64,000 bases of DNA. Source: Orobanche coerulescens (lineage: Eukaryota > Streptophyta > Magnoliopsida > Lamiales > Orobanchaceae). The stretch covers positions 142,834,096 to 142,898,095 of the forward strand of contig CM065802.1 of the NCBI GenBank assembly GCA_033398695.1. The letters are read 5' to 3'. Within the stretch, counting starts at the first letter, position 1. Every line of letters starts with the position of its first letter. The notes beneath the pieces are model-generated. The model was not told the DNA's origin. It saw nothing but the letters and a program-made list of their open reading frames with translations, and ran no database searches. This document shows positions 11,841-21,881 of this stretch, one piece after another. A program made the position numbers and the translations under genes.

Positions 11841-13337
11841 CTATTTACTCCCAATGGCTTGTACCCCATTAGGTAGCTCTACTATCTCCCACACGTGATT
11901 GGAATCCATAGATCCCATTTCTGATTCCATTGCTACTTGCCAGGAGTCAGCATCTTTATCTTGGATTGCCTCCTTGTAGGTCCAGGGATCTGATTCATCT
12001 TTGCCTGGGATTGAGTCCGAAGACTTTCCCACGCCTATGAATCGTTTCGATTGACGAACAACCCTCCCACCACGACGAGGCAAATCCTGAGTTGGTGTAA
12101 AAGTCTCAGAATCGATACGTGGTGCAGTGTTAGTTGGTGCTTGTTCGATTGGTATAGATAGAGTCTCGTCCCTCAGCTCTTCTAGAAATATCACGCTCAT
12201 GGGCTTGTGACTAATCATATAATCCTCTTCCATGAATCGGGCATTGGTGCTAACAATGGCCTTCTGATCCTGGGGACCATAGAACAAGCCACCCTTTGTT
12301 CCCTTAGGATAACCTACAAACACTCATACTTCTGTACGATATGCCAACTTATCAGCTTCCTTATTCAGCACATGTGCTGGAATACCCCAGATCCGAACAT
12401 GTCCTAGACTGGGCTTTCGCCCACTCCACAGCTCTGTGGGTATTTTTGGAACTGATTTCGAAGGCACCAGGTTTAGAATGTACGCCACTGTTTCTAAGGC
12501 GTATCCCCAAAACAAAATAGGTAAATACGAATAACTCATCATTGACCTAACCATTTATAAAAGAGTTCTATTCCTTCTTTCAGCAACACCATTTTGTTGT
12601 GGACTTCCCGGCGCAGTGAGCTGGGACAAAATCCCTTCATTCGCCAAGAAATCCAAAAAATCTCCACGAAGGTATTCGTTACCACGATCATATCGTAGTG
12701 ACTTGATACTCTTCCCATGATGCTTCTTCGTTTCAGCCTTGAAGTCTCTGAACTTGTCAAAGGCTTCAGACTTACGTCGCATCAAATAGATGTATCCATA
12801 TCTCGAATAATCATCTATAAACGTGATGAAGTATTAGAAACCACCCCTAGCATGGATATTCATTGGACCACATACATCTGTATGAACCAATTCCAACACG
12901 TTCTGAGCACGATTTTCCTTGGTTTTAAAAACCCTTTTGGTCATCTTACCTTCCAGACAGGATTCACAAATTGAAAATGACTCAACTTGGAGATCATCCA
13001 ATGGGCCATCATCTACCGATCTTTATATTCTCCCAAGGTTTCCCTAACCGTAAATGCCACAGATATGTTTGGTTTATGCTTGAAGGTTCTTTTCACTTTT
13101 TAGGTTTAGACAAAGAGTTAAGTGATTTGTGCATGGGAATTTGTGCAGTATTAACTACGTCTATCATTAAAAATACCTTTGCAAATATATTCACCGTTTC
13201 TTTTCCTAATAATAGCATCATCATCAAAAGAAACTGAATAACCATCGTATTTTAATTTAGAAACTGAAATTAAATTCATTCTAAAATCCGGTACTAATAA
13301 TACATTATTGAGGACTAATAATTTATCATTAATCTTC
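11841..13337 (-). pseudogene. A integrase with pre-integrase region
   Basis: From right to left: the end of the protease/pre-integrase region (LNNVLLVPDFRMNLISVSKL, about 13300), a zinc-binding CESCLEGK (about 12950), HTDVCGPM with the first catalytic Asp (about 12880), YDRGNEYL with the second Asp (about 12690), and NGVAERRNR with the Glu (about 12580). The C-terminal part reads [13 protein letters not shown] and FVGYPKGTKGG. Several stops and frame changes break it. The left end of T lies at 13343 with the AACTG duplication at 13338-13342. Confidence 0.88.
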
Positions 13338-13342
13338 AACTG

Positions 13343-14210
13343 TGTTGCTACCCAAAATATTATCCGGAGATAGATATTGCTGGAATGATCGAGTAGCAAA
13401 CAAAGTGCAAGAGCACGTCTATGGGGAAAGTAAATAACATAAGATTTGCTGGGGTTGTTAGTCCCGGGCTTGAATGCTCTCGCGAGATATTATTAATACA
13501 AATACTTTGGAGTACAAATATTAATGTTAGAGTACAATTTCAATAAGTGTAAAGACCCTAGTTATCTTAGCTATGGAGCGTGAAGATTGCCGGAAGAACC
13601 AGATATGATGCTCTGTGAGTTCTTCGGAACTGATTGGAACGAATTGCCCACCTTTCTCCAGTTGCTGGAGGTTCTCTATTTATAAGACTGGGAGATGCCG
13701 GGCGATCGCCTCTACTGTATTATAATAAGCGGGCGATCGTCTTTAGCACATAGGTTGGTCACCTTAAAGTCCGTGGCTGCTGCTGGAAGCCAGCTGTGCG
13801 GACCAATGAAAAGTCTGCACGCGTCTTGAGTCGCTGTCCCGGGAGGTCCCACCTTGTACCTTTCGGAGGGTCTGTCGGTAGGTGAGAAGGTGGTGACAGG
13901 ATGTGGTCAACGATCCATGTTCTACGACGCCTTTCGCGGATCTGCACATGGGCGCTGCTTTGAGATCCAGACTTCGTAGACTTTGACGGACGAAGGTCTT
14001 GTTCGTGGCACAGGACGATCTTCCTAGGTCGGGCACCAGGGTCGATCGCTAGATGCCAAAAGGCGATCGCCTTGGGGGTCGATCACTAGATGCTCGAAGG
14101 TGGATTGTTACCTTTGTTCTGACAAGTTCGCCGTAGCTCATTTGATCGTGGACTCGGTCGCTCGGCCCTTAATCCGATCGCCGTCGAGGCGTATAAACCG
14201 CCGCACAACA
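13343..14210 (-). repeat. T 3' LTR (868 bp, internally deleted)
   Basis: Matches 20572-21703 except for a 264-bp gap corresponding to 20854-21117; both edges of the gap share TT. A minus-strand TATAAATA lies at 13677-13684. Inside the element, 14211-14220 reads GGGGGGCAAT on the minus strand, a good polypurine tract. Confidence 0.92.
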
Positions 14211-14572
14211 ATTGCCCCCCAGCTCGCTCCGATGTTGGAAACGTGGGGTGAGGTGGTTCTACTGGCGATCGCTGAACTTTGACGAGTGACTCAGCATTTT
14301 ACGGAACTGGCGATCGTCTTTGAGCGGATTGGTTTTGAACTTGGACGACCTGGTCGGTCGCTGAAATGAGCGGGGAATGACACCGGTCGTGGAAAAGTCT
14401 CCGGGACACGTGTTGGGTTCCTGTTGGGGGAGACCGACGGTTAATTATGACTCCTCGTCTGACGTGTCCTTGAAACGACGCGTACGCGGGTTTCAAGGGA
14501 TGCATTAATTGCGACGGTTTCTCTTCGGCCCCTAAGATTCTCCTTAATTACATGGAAGTCCCTGTCATCTCC

Positions 14573-14580
14573 TATAAAAA
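14573..14580 (+). promoter_or_regulatory. TATA box of the antisense gene in T
   Basis: CCTATAAAAAGGCGC on the plus strand, about 150 bp upstream of the ATG at 14729. It points opposite to the element's own transcription, which runs on the minus strand. Its presence supports a separate antisense promoter; transcription itself is not shown. Confidence 0.6.
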
Positions 14581-14728
14581 GGCGCTGGGTTACAGTGTTA
14601 AGACCCTTATGCGCTTTTATCGGAGAAGAAGAATATTTCCGAAGAATTTTCTGAAGCTTTGACTGCCGATCGTCGATCGATTCAATCCTTGGTGAGAAAA
14701 CACTCATTTTCTCCTCTTTTTTTCGAAA

Positions 14729-17349
14729 ATGTCTGGAGTACCTTCATCGTACGGAATGGGCACCACCTCTGCCGCCGGGACTTCGACCGCCCGGGGAGGA
14801 TCCTCCGCAGAATTCCATTTGGAGACAGCCGCCGAGGCTATCCGTGCCGATATTGATACCATGGAACTCGAGGCGCTTTTTAATGAGGCCGACGCTGCTA
14901 GGGAGGCGGCGGATGAGCGGAAACGTTCGCTGGCGGAGAGAGATTCGGTGGTGAGGGTGTACTGGGAGCAGCATAGTGCTTTTGGCCAAGCCTATTTGGC
15001 CTTTGCTGATATCATGGAGAGGTTGGACGGTCCGTCTCCTAAATTCGATTACCGGGAGTACTCGATCGCCCACCCTTATCAGTCGGCGAAGCGGTCGTTG
15101 TTTAGGGCCGCACAGTGTTCTCCGTGGTCCCTCGGCCAAATTAGGAGCTCGGCGACCAGGAAGGACCTGGCCGTCTGGAGGTCGAGGTATCATGTCCCTT
15201 CAGATGTGGATCTTTTCGCGCCGGCGGAGAATGAATAAACCGACCAACCCCCGGAGGGTATGATAGCCGTGAATGAGGCAATTATGGAGGCCGGGCTGCA
15301 GTTCCCTCTGTCGTTCGCTGTTTCCCATTTGCTGGCTGCTTGGAACGTGGCGCCGCTTCAGTTGACGCCGAACGCCTGGCTCTAGATCGTCTGTGCTCTC
15401 ACCTTGTTCGGCGGTCACCGACTGTACTGCCTTCCTTCGCCATTGGAGATGAACCACCTGTTCAACTTGACGGCTCAGAAGGGGTCGATCGGAGGCTATC
15501 ATATTCAAGGCCGATTCGGTCGGGTGTGCGGGGCGATCTGGCGAAGTGGTTCTGGGTCGGCGGTGCGTGGAAGGCATCATCGAGCGATAACCCCACGGGC
15601 GAGCTGGATATCCCCACTAGCTTTCGGGAGAGGAATCCGAGTAAGGGTTTTGACTCTCTCTTTGTTCGGACATGTTCTGAACTGATCTAATTTGGTCTTC
15701 TTTTTGCAGGTTTCCATATTCCGGCGGCCGACGAGCTATCTTTCGATTTTTTGGTCGTTTGGGAGCGGATACGAAGTCTTCCGGACGACGACTTAGACGC
15801 TCGCCGGATCAACAAAGAGATCCGTTAGCTGTCTGCTCGGCTATTCCGTTTCCCGAGACATCTTTTGGTCCCAGGTATGAATTTCTACGATCTCCTTTTG
15901 CTTGGCGATCGTCCTGCTTGAGGAGTATGTCTAACTGTTGTTTGATTGCTTCTCATTGCAGAGGTCCGCTTTCCTCGCTTTTTGGAGCCTCCACCGGAGA
16001 TAGCCATGTCGAACCCCGGAGTTTTGAGCCTTCTTCGCCAGAAGAAGTCATCTCGGGTTCCTTCGGTGGCGCTACCTCTTATTCTGGAGGTGGGGCCTCG
16101 CGTAGAGATGATCGTGGCGGAGGAGGAGGTTCGGGAGGAAGGACTCCGATCGAACCGCAAGCGACAGAGGTCGGGGGAACCTCCAATTTCTGCCCCTGCT
16201 GGTGAGGTGCCAATTGCCGCGCCTCCGCTCACCTCGGTCCCCCCGGAGGATGAGCCTACGCCTTCTGCGGCTTTCTTGTGAGAAATGGCGATCGCCGAGG
16301 CCGAGACCCCTCGCGGGAAACCCTACTTTGGTCGCGACCCTAAGAAGGCCGAGAGGTAGACTTTGCTTGTTTTCTGAGTTTCGTTACTTGCCTGGGAGAT
16401 ATGCTAACTTTATGTTGATTGATGCAGGATCCGTAGCACTAACCCAGCTTGCCCACCGCTGGTATTGGATTTTCTGGCGAGCCGATCTCCTCGCCAGGCC
16501 TGTGATGTCCCGCTATACGTCAACCAGGCCGTTTTTGCTTTGCCGAAGGCCTGGACGACCGACTTAGATGCGATCGCTCGCCAGCGATCCGGGAATACAA
16601 TGCATGCTGCTTTTGCTCTCTCTCTCTAGGCGGCGACGATGGCTGCCGAGGCTGTGAGAGAATTCTAAGGGCGTCCTTCTACTTCCCGTCTCCAGGCAGA
16701 CCTCGAGGCCGCTCGGCAACAGAATGCCGAGTTTGCTGACAGGATCGTGGATATGGAGAAGGACTCCCTGGATGCAGCTAAGCGGGCAAGTCATGAACTT
16801 GAGCTGGCGAGAGAGAATCATGAGCGAGCCCGGGCGACGGTCGACCGATTTCGGGACCAGATGACAGATGCCCGTCGGTTGCACGCGGTCGCTGAGAAGG
16901 AGGCCAATCAGCTGAAGGTGACTGTCGCTCGGCTGACTAGCGAGCTGGCGGCGTCGAGGGGAGAGACGGCCGCTAAGGAGACGGAGCTTCAAGATGCGCA
17001 ACAGGCGATTGCAGAGTTGAAAGGGAAGCTGGAGGTGACTGAGGCCGATCCTTTTCTCAACGTGGAGTTCGTCAACGAGTTTGCTTATTACATGGCATTT
17101 GCTGATTCGCTCCGTGCTGCTAAGAAGGGAGGGCTGGAGGTCGGCCCTCTAGCCGAAAACTTCAAGGCATATGCGTTGGAGCATCCTCTCCATCCTGCTT
17201 TCTCCGTGCCAATCTTGGATCTCGCAGAAATCGGCGTATATTTGAGCTAGTACCCGACTCCGGCAAACCTTGTTCATCCAAACGCTCCAGAGGACGGGGA
17301 GGCGGCTCCGGAAGCTGGTGAGGGATCGCGGGCCGATCCAGTGGTCTAA
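14729..17349 (+). pseudogene. Antisense extra gene (aORF) of T, multi-exon, decayed
   Basis: Starts MSGVPSSYGMGTTSAAG at 14729, 150 bp after a TATA box. The block at about 15259-15480 (MIAVNEAIMEAGLQFPLSF, AWNVAPLQLTPNAW) matches the plant domain annotated as putative gypsy-type transposon (PF04195-like). Three canonical GT-AG introns are visible: 15641-15709, 15875-15961 and 16356-16427 (the last with CTAAC as a branch-point candidate). A fourth acceptor lies at 16629 with a damaged donor. The C-terminal half (16690-17140) is rich in heptad-like Ala/Glu/Leu and probably coiled coil. Premature stops lie at 15236, about 15382 and 17248, with a frameshift near 15530. Function is unknown; extra genes of this kind are known in Tat-lineage elements. 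Confidence 0.78.
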
Positions 17350-17929
17350 GGCGAAGGCCAGGCAGAGGCAGTCTGAGGCTCTACGACCTTCTTTTGTTTT
17401 TGCTTTTTCCATGTAATTTTTGTAGATTTCCTTGTAATACTTAGGCCTTCGGGCGACCGTGTATGTACTTCGATACTCCAAGTAATGAAATGAAAGTTTG
17501 CTTCTTCGATTTATTACTTGAATGATTGCTTTTCCGAGTCTTTGTATGACTTTGTACAAATGTGTGAGGAGAGATTGTTGCGTGTATAGCTCCAAGTGAA
17601 TTGATAAACTCATATAGATAACTTTTACAACAAATTCGATCGCTGCACATACATCTGAAAAATGCCGATCTCCGTATGTAATTGAATAGGGACGATCGTC
17701 GTATAATAGCTCCGCCCTTACCCCTTGTTTTTGTTCACTTAGTGAAAGTAAGGGGCCGAAAATAAATTGTTGAGTGAGCGGTCTTCAATTTTGCAGATTC
17801 CTCGAGGAAGGCCGTTCATCTCGGTCTTGAGGAACCGTGCACGATCACGGAGTTCAATGGACCGATCTCCACGACCGTGTCTTTTGCGTGAGCGACATTC
17901 CGTCTGATGGCTAAGTTCTCGCGACTCAC
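17350..17929 (+). other. Non-coding spacer after the antisense gene
   Basis: AT-richer DNA directly after the last codons of the antisense gene. It contains AATGAAATGAAAG-like tracts (about 17482) that could serve as its 3' UTR and polyadenylation region. No other feature is recognised. Confidence 0.4.
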
Positions 17930-18730
17930 TTAATTGGTAGGGCACTCCGTAGGCTGCGCCTCGCCTCGTATTCAAACGAAGGGCGTGCGGTCTTGTTCTG
18001 GAGAATTCCTTGCGCGGGGCGTCGTCGGATTAATCGACTCCACGACCGCGGCTTGTTAGCACTTTTCTTCCTCGGACCGTCATTAAGATGGCGGCCCTCG
18101 ACAGTGTACGTTGTGACGGGGGGAGGGACGCATCGCATTGTCCAGGAAGCATCCACCACGTTAAGTGATGGACCTTTGAGGGCGGGCGAACGTGTCCACA
18201 GATCTATTTTGGAGGCCCCCCAGACTACGCCCGCTTCGTATTTAAACTAAGGGCGAGCGATCGTGGCCCAAAGGGACCTTGCATGGGCATAGAGAATAGT
18301 TCCATCGTCCTCCACAACTATGTCGACACTCTTATACCTTGGACCATCAAGTCAGATGACGATCCTTGATGGTATACGTTGTGTAAGGGGAGGAGATCGC
18401 CTGCCTAGGTTCTTCATGTTGATGACGAACGTTAGAGGGCGAGCGAGTAATCCTCTGATTTGTTTTGGAGAGTCCTTCGGCTATGCCCGCCTCGTATTTA
18501 AACGAAGGGCGAGCGATCGAAGCCCAAAGGAACCTTGCATGGATGGATCATCGGTTTAATCAATTTTCGCGACCATGGCAGCACTTTTCTACCTCGGATC
18601 ATCATGTCAGATGACGATCCTCGACGGTATACGTTGTGCTGGGGGGGGATCGCTGCCTAGGTACATCATGTTGATGACAAACTTTAGAGGGCGAGCGAGT
18701 CATCCTCTTTTTAGAAGCATTTGCTCAGGC
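17930..18730. repeat. Tandem array in T, ~260-bp period, about three units
   Basis: The block GCCTCGTATTTAAACGAAGG (with variants) recurs at about 17957, 18229 and 18488. The block TCAGATGACGATCC recurs at about 18352 and 18608, each followed by a GGTATACGTTGTG block. Spacing is 255-272 bp. The array lies between gag and the antisense gene, the place where Tat elements are known to build hypervariable tandem repeats. Confidence 0.8.
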
Positions 18731-18907
18731 AGTAGCCTTTGGTTTGATGAGGTGGGAAATCGGGGAGAGACTTCCGAAGTTCCCTTCTCTTGATTGAAAC
18801 ATGTAGATATGGTCGCCGAGGTTGATCGAGGGGTCGGCTCGTATGAGCTTTCCATCCTGTTCGCGTTCAACTCTGGCGACCGTATCGGGAGATTGATGGG
18901 GCTCCGG

Positions 18908-20445
18908 CTAAGCCAATAAGCTGTCCAACTTGCCCTCCTCGAACAATATCCAGAGTTTTCTGAGGAGGTCGCGGCATTGGTTGGTGCTGTGGCCGGGACT
19001 CTTGTGGTAAGCACAATATTGATTGTGGTCCAGGTGACCGTGGTCCCTTATTGCCTTTAGCCTGTTCAGCGGTTCGCGCCCCTTGATGGCATAAAAAATG
19101 TGGGTCGGAGTTCGGTTAAACTTGTGGAGGAGATGGGCTTCCACATCCTCGAAGGCCTTGAGATCGCCGAGTGGCTTGGCGACCGCCTTTTTGGTTTTGG
19201 CGATCGCTGTTTTCTGAACGGGAGGCGGCGTCCCCTTGACACGGCGGAGGGTGAGTAGCCTTTGCCTGGCCAGAAAGTCGACAGCCTTAGCGCGGAAGAT
19301 CGCATAGGTTGGGGGGTGTCCTTCGTCAGATGTCTAAACATGGGTGAGTGATTGTAGAATCCCCTCAGGACCGAGTAGAGAGCGAGCTCGTCACTGATGG
19401 GCTCACCGGTGAGGATGATCTCATCTACCCGGTCAATATAATCTGCGTCGGATTCGTCTTCCCCCTGCCTGATTTTTATCATGCGGTGGGGGCCTTCTGG
19501 TCTGGCGACCTTGGCGGTGAAGTATGACGAGAAGTCACTCGCCAGTTTCTCAAAGGAGATGATCGATCGCGGTGGTAGTGAGATGTACCACCTATGGGCC
19601 AGCTTGCCCAAACTTAACGGGAAGATTCGGCACTTGGCCGCATATGATGCCCCACACCCGGTCATGTAAATTCGGAACTTGCTTAGGTGGGTCTTGGGGT
19701 CCGATCTCCCTTCGTACATAGGTGTTTTGGGAGGATCGATCCTTGGTTGCACGGGGGCAAGCTCGACGTGGACCGCGAGTGGCTCGATCGGTCCGATGAT
19801 CTTTCTACTGGTGCTTGCCCCAGTATCTAAGAGCGCTTTCATCTCGTCGAGCTGGCGTTGCATATCGGCCATCGCCGCATCCAAGATGCTCGCGGCTAGG
19901 CGCTCGGAGCGGGAGCCGAGGCGATCAAGTACTGACCCCCTGGCGTTCGGAGCGAGAGCCAGGCGACTGATCTGTATTCGGCTGGGATTCGGGTAGGCCG
20001 AACTCCTAGTGACGGACCCGGATTCCGTCGTCTCATGGTTGGGGCCAGAATGCCCCGGTCGCCATGATGGATCACTTCCCAAGAGACTAAATACGGAAAT
20101 GTCCGGTCTTGCGAGAGCCTTTTCTCGCGAATCGGGGCTTTTTGACGATCGCTCGCCCAGTAGCCCCTTGAACTTCCATTTGCCCACGCGGCGGATGGTC
20201 GAGGGAGTTATAGCGGGCATCGCGCATGCTCTCCGTCGCTCCTTTAGGATGGCCATAGACTCCTCGATATGTTACGCGGTTTGGAACTGGTCGAGCGAGA
20301 GGCTGGGGCCACCCCTCAGGTGCGGGATCGAGAGTCTCGCGTCGCTGCGGCTTCCCTCTACCGTCGGATGGAGCTCGGATTGAGCTGGGATATGATGTCC
20401 GGCGGTTCGGAGAGTGGCTCTCTTTGATGTAGTGGCAGACGTCAT
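18908..20445 (-). pseudogene. gag: T gag (capsid-nucleocapsid)
   Basis: The likely start is the ATG at 20445 (MTSATTSKRATLRTAG); a stop near 20271 separates it from a 397-codon segment at 20256-19066. The capsid block reads PPKTPMYEGRSDPKTHLSKF, then LAHRWYISLPPRSIISFEKL and FSSYFTA, typical of Tat gag. After a frame change near 19260 the C-terminus reads LHKFNRTPTHIFYAI and carries a CAYHKSPGHSTNQC zinc knuckle (about 18985-19026), then the frame ends at 18908. It would build the particle that packages the T RNA. No pol follows; the tandem array begins about 180 bp on. Confidence 0.88.
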
Positions 20446-20550
20446 GATTCTGAAGGCTTTGTTTGAAGAGCAGTGAGTGTCACTTAAACTATATGCCCCG
20501 AGAACAGTGAGTGTTCTTCAGGATGGTAGGAATAAAAATGAAGGTTAAGA

Positions 20551-20571
20551 TGCCCTCCTTCTAGCGCCAAT
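20551..20571 (-). promoter_or_regulatory. T primer-binding site
   Basis: On the minus strand, ATTGGCGCTAGAAGGAGGGC follows the LTR end directly. TGGCGCTAGAAGGAGGG-type sites are familiar in plant gypsy elements. This fixes the 5' end of T on the right side. Confidence 0.75.
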
Positions 20572-21703
20572 TGTTGCTACCCAAAAAATTATTCGGAGAT
20601 AGATATTGTTGGAATGATCGAGTAGCAAACAAAGTGAGAGAGCACGTCCGTGGGGAAAGTAAATAACACAAGATTTTCCGAGGTTGTTAGTCCCGAGCTT
20701 GAATGCTCTCGCGAGATATTATTAATACAAATACTTTGGAGTACAAATATTAATGTTAGAGTACAATTACAATGAGTGTAAAGACCCTAGTTATCTTAGC
20801 TATGGAGCGTGAATATTGCCGGAAGAACCAGATATGATGCTCTGTGAGTTCTTGTAACAACGATGGGGTGCTGTGACGACCGTGAGAAATCGACGGTCTC
20901 TCACGGTGTGTATTAGCTGTATGTCTGAGCTCCCGGGCTTGCGAGTCTCTTTGAATCTGTACTGTAAGGAGTTCTTGCCTCTACCGACCGTCTTCTGGTT
21001 GAGAGGTGCTGAGAGAGAAATCCAGAGATAGATTCCAGACAGGAAGCCAAGAGTCTGAGAGTGTGTGTGTATTCGTCACGTGGTTGCCAACTGAGAGGAA
21101 CCTTTGTGAATGTTTTTCGGAACTGATTGGAACGAATTGCCCACTTTTCTCCAGTTGCTGGAGGTTCTCTATTTATAAGACTAGGAGATGCCGGGCGATC
21201 GCCTCTACTGTATTATAATAAGCGGGAAATCGTCTTTAGCACATGGGTTGGTCTCCTTAAAGTCCGTGGCTGCTGCTGGCAGCCAGCTATGCGGACCAAT
21301 GAGAAGTCTGCACGCGTCTTGAGTCGCTGTCCCGGGAGGTCCCACCTTGTACCTTTCGGCGGGTTTGTCGGTAGGTGAGAAGGTGGTGACAGGCTGTGGT
21401 CAACGATCCATGTTCTGTGGCGCCTTTCGCGGATCTGCACATGGGCGCTGCTTTGAGATCCAGTCTCCGTAGACTTTGACGGACGAAGGTCTTGTTCGTG
21501 GCACAGGACGATCTTCCTAGGTCGGGCACCAGGGTCGATCGCTAGATGCCAAAAGGCGATCGCCTTGGGGGTCGATCGCTAGATGCTCGAAGGTGGATTG
21601 TTACCTTTGTTCTGACAAGTTCGCCGTAGCTCATTTGGTCGTGGCATCGGTCGCTTGGCCCTTAATCCGATCGCCGTCGAGGCGTATAAATCGCCGCACA
21701 ACA
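20572..21703 (-). repeat. T 5' LTR (1132 bp)
   Basis: Starts TGTTGCTACCC and ends CGCACAACA, with TATAAATA on the minus strand at 21170-21177. It holds the 264-bp segment (20854-21117) missing from the other LTR. The AACTG duplication follows at 21704-21708. Confidence 0.93.
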
Positions 21704-21708
21704 AACTG

Positions 21709-21881
21709 CACGACTCCCACTGCAACAGCCATAAGCATGGAATAATCGCCCTAGTTGATGGTAATCTCGCCCGCACCAAGCTGCTTAGTTACCTGAAAAC
21801 CATGCGAGTCAAAGCTAACATGTTCATGGAGCCTGAATCAACTATCCACGAAGTGGAAGAACAAGCTGCCAAACATGTTTT
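21709..21881 (-). pseudogene. A protease fragment between T and copia-B
   Basis: Minus-strand reading gives SSTSWIVDSGSMNML with the aspartic-protease DSG at 21831-21839, the usual copia motif. A frame change follows; then MAVAVGVVQL joins, across T, to LKINDKLLVLNNVLL at 13337. This shows that 13337 and 21709 were once contiguous. Confidence 0.8.

Larger units (their letters stand above)
13343..21703 (-). mobile_element. T: Tat-type LTR element with gag and antisense gene, no pol
   Basis: The LTRs at 13343-14210 and 20572-21703 start TGTTGCTACCC and end CGCACAACA. A perfect 5-bp duplication AACTG flanks the element (13338-13342 and 21704-21708). On the minus strand the order is 5' LTR, primer site, gag, a ~260-bp tandem array, an oppositely oriented intron-containing gene, polypurine tract and 3' LTR. 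No RT, RNase H or integrase motif is present, so it would depend on a partner element. LTRs differ by about 5% over ~250 bp by eye. It is GC-rich compared with its AT-rich surroundings. Confidence 0.9.

Noticed and set aside
14744..15193. Minus-strand 149-codon frame overlapping the antisense gene of T
   Set aside because: No motif, Arg/Pro-rich as expected for the complement of GC-rich coding DNA; the plus frame has start context, TATA box and domain similarity.
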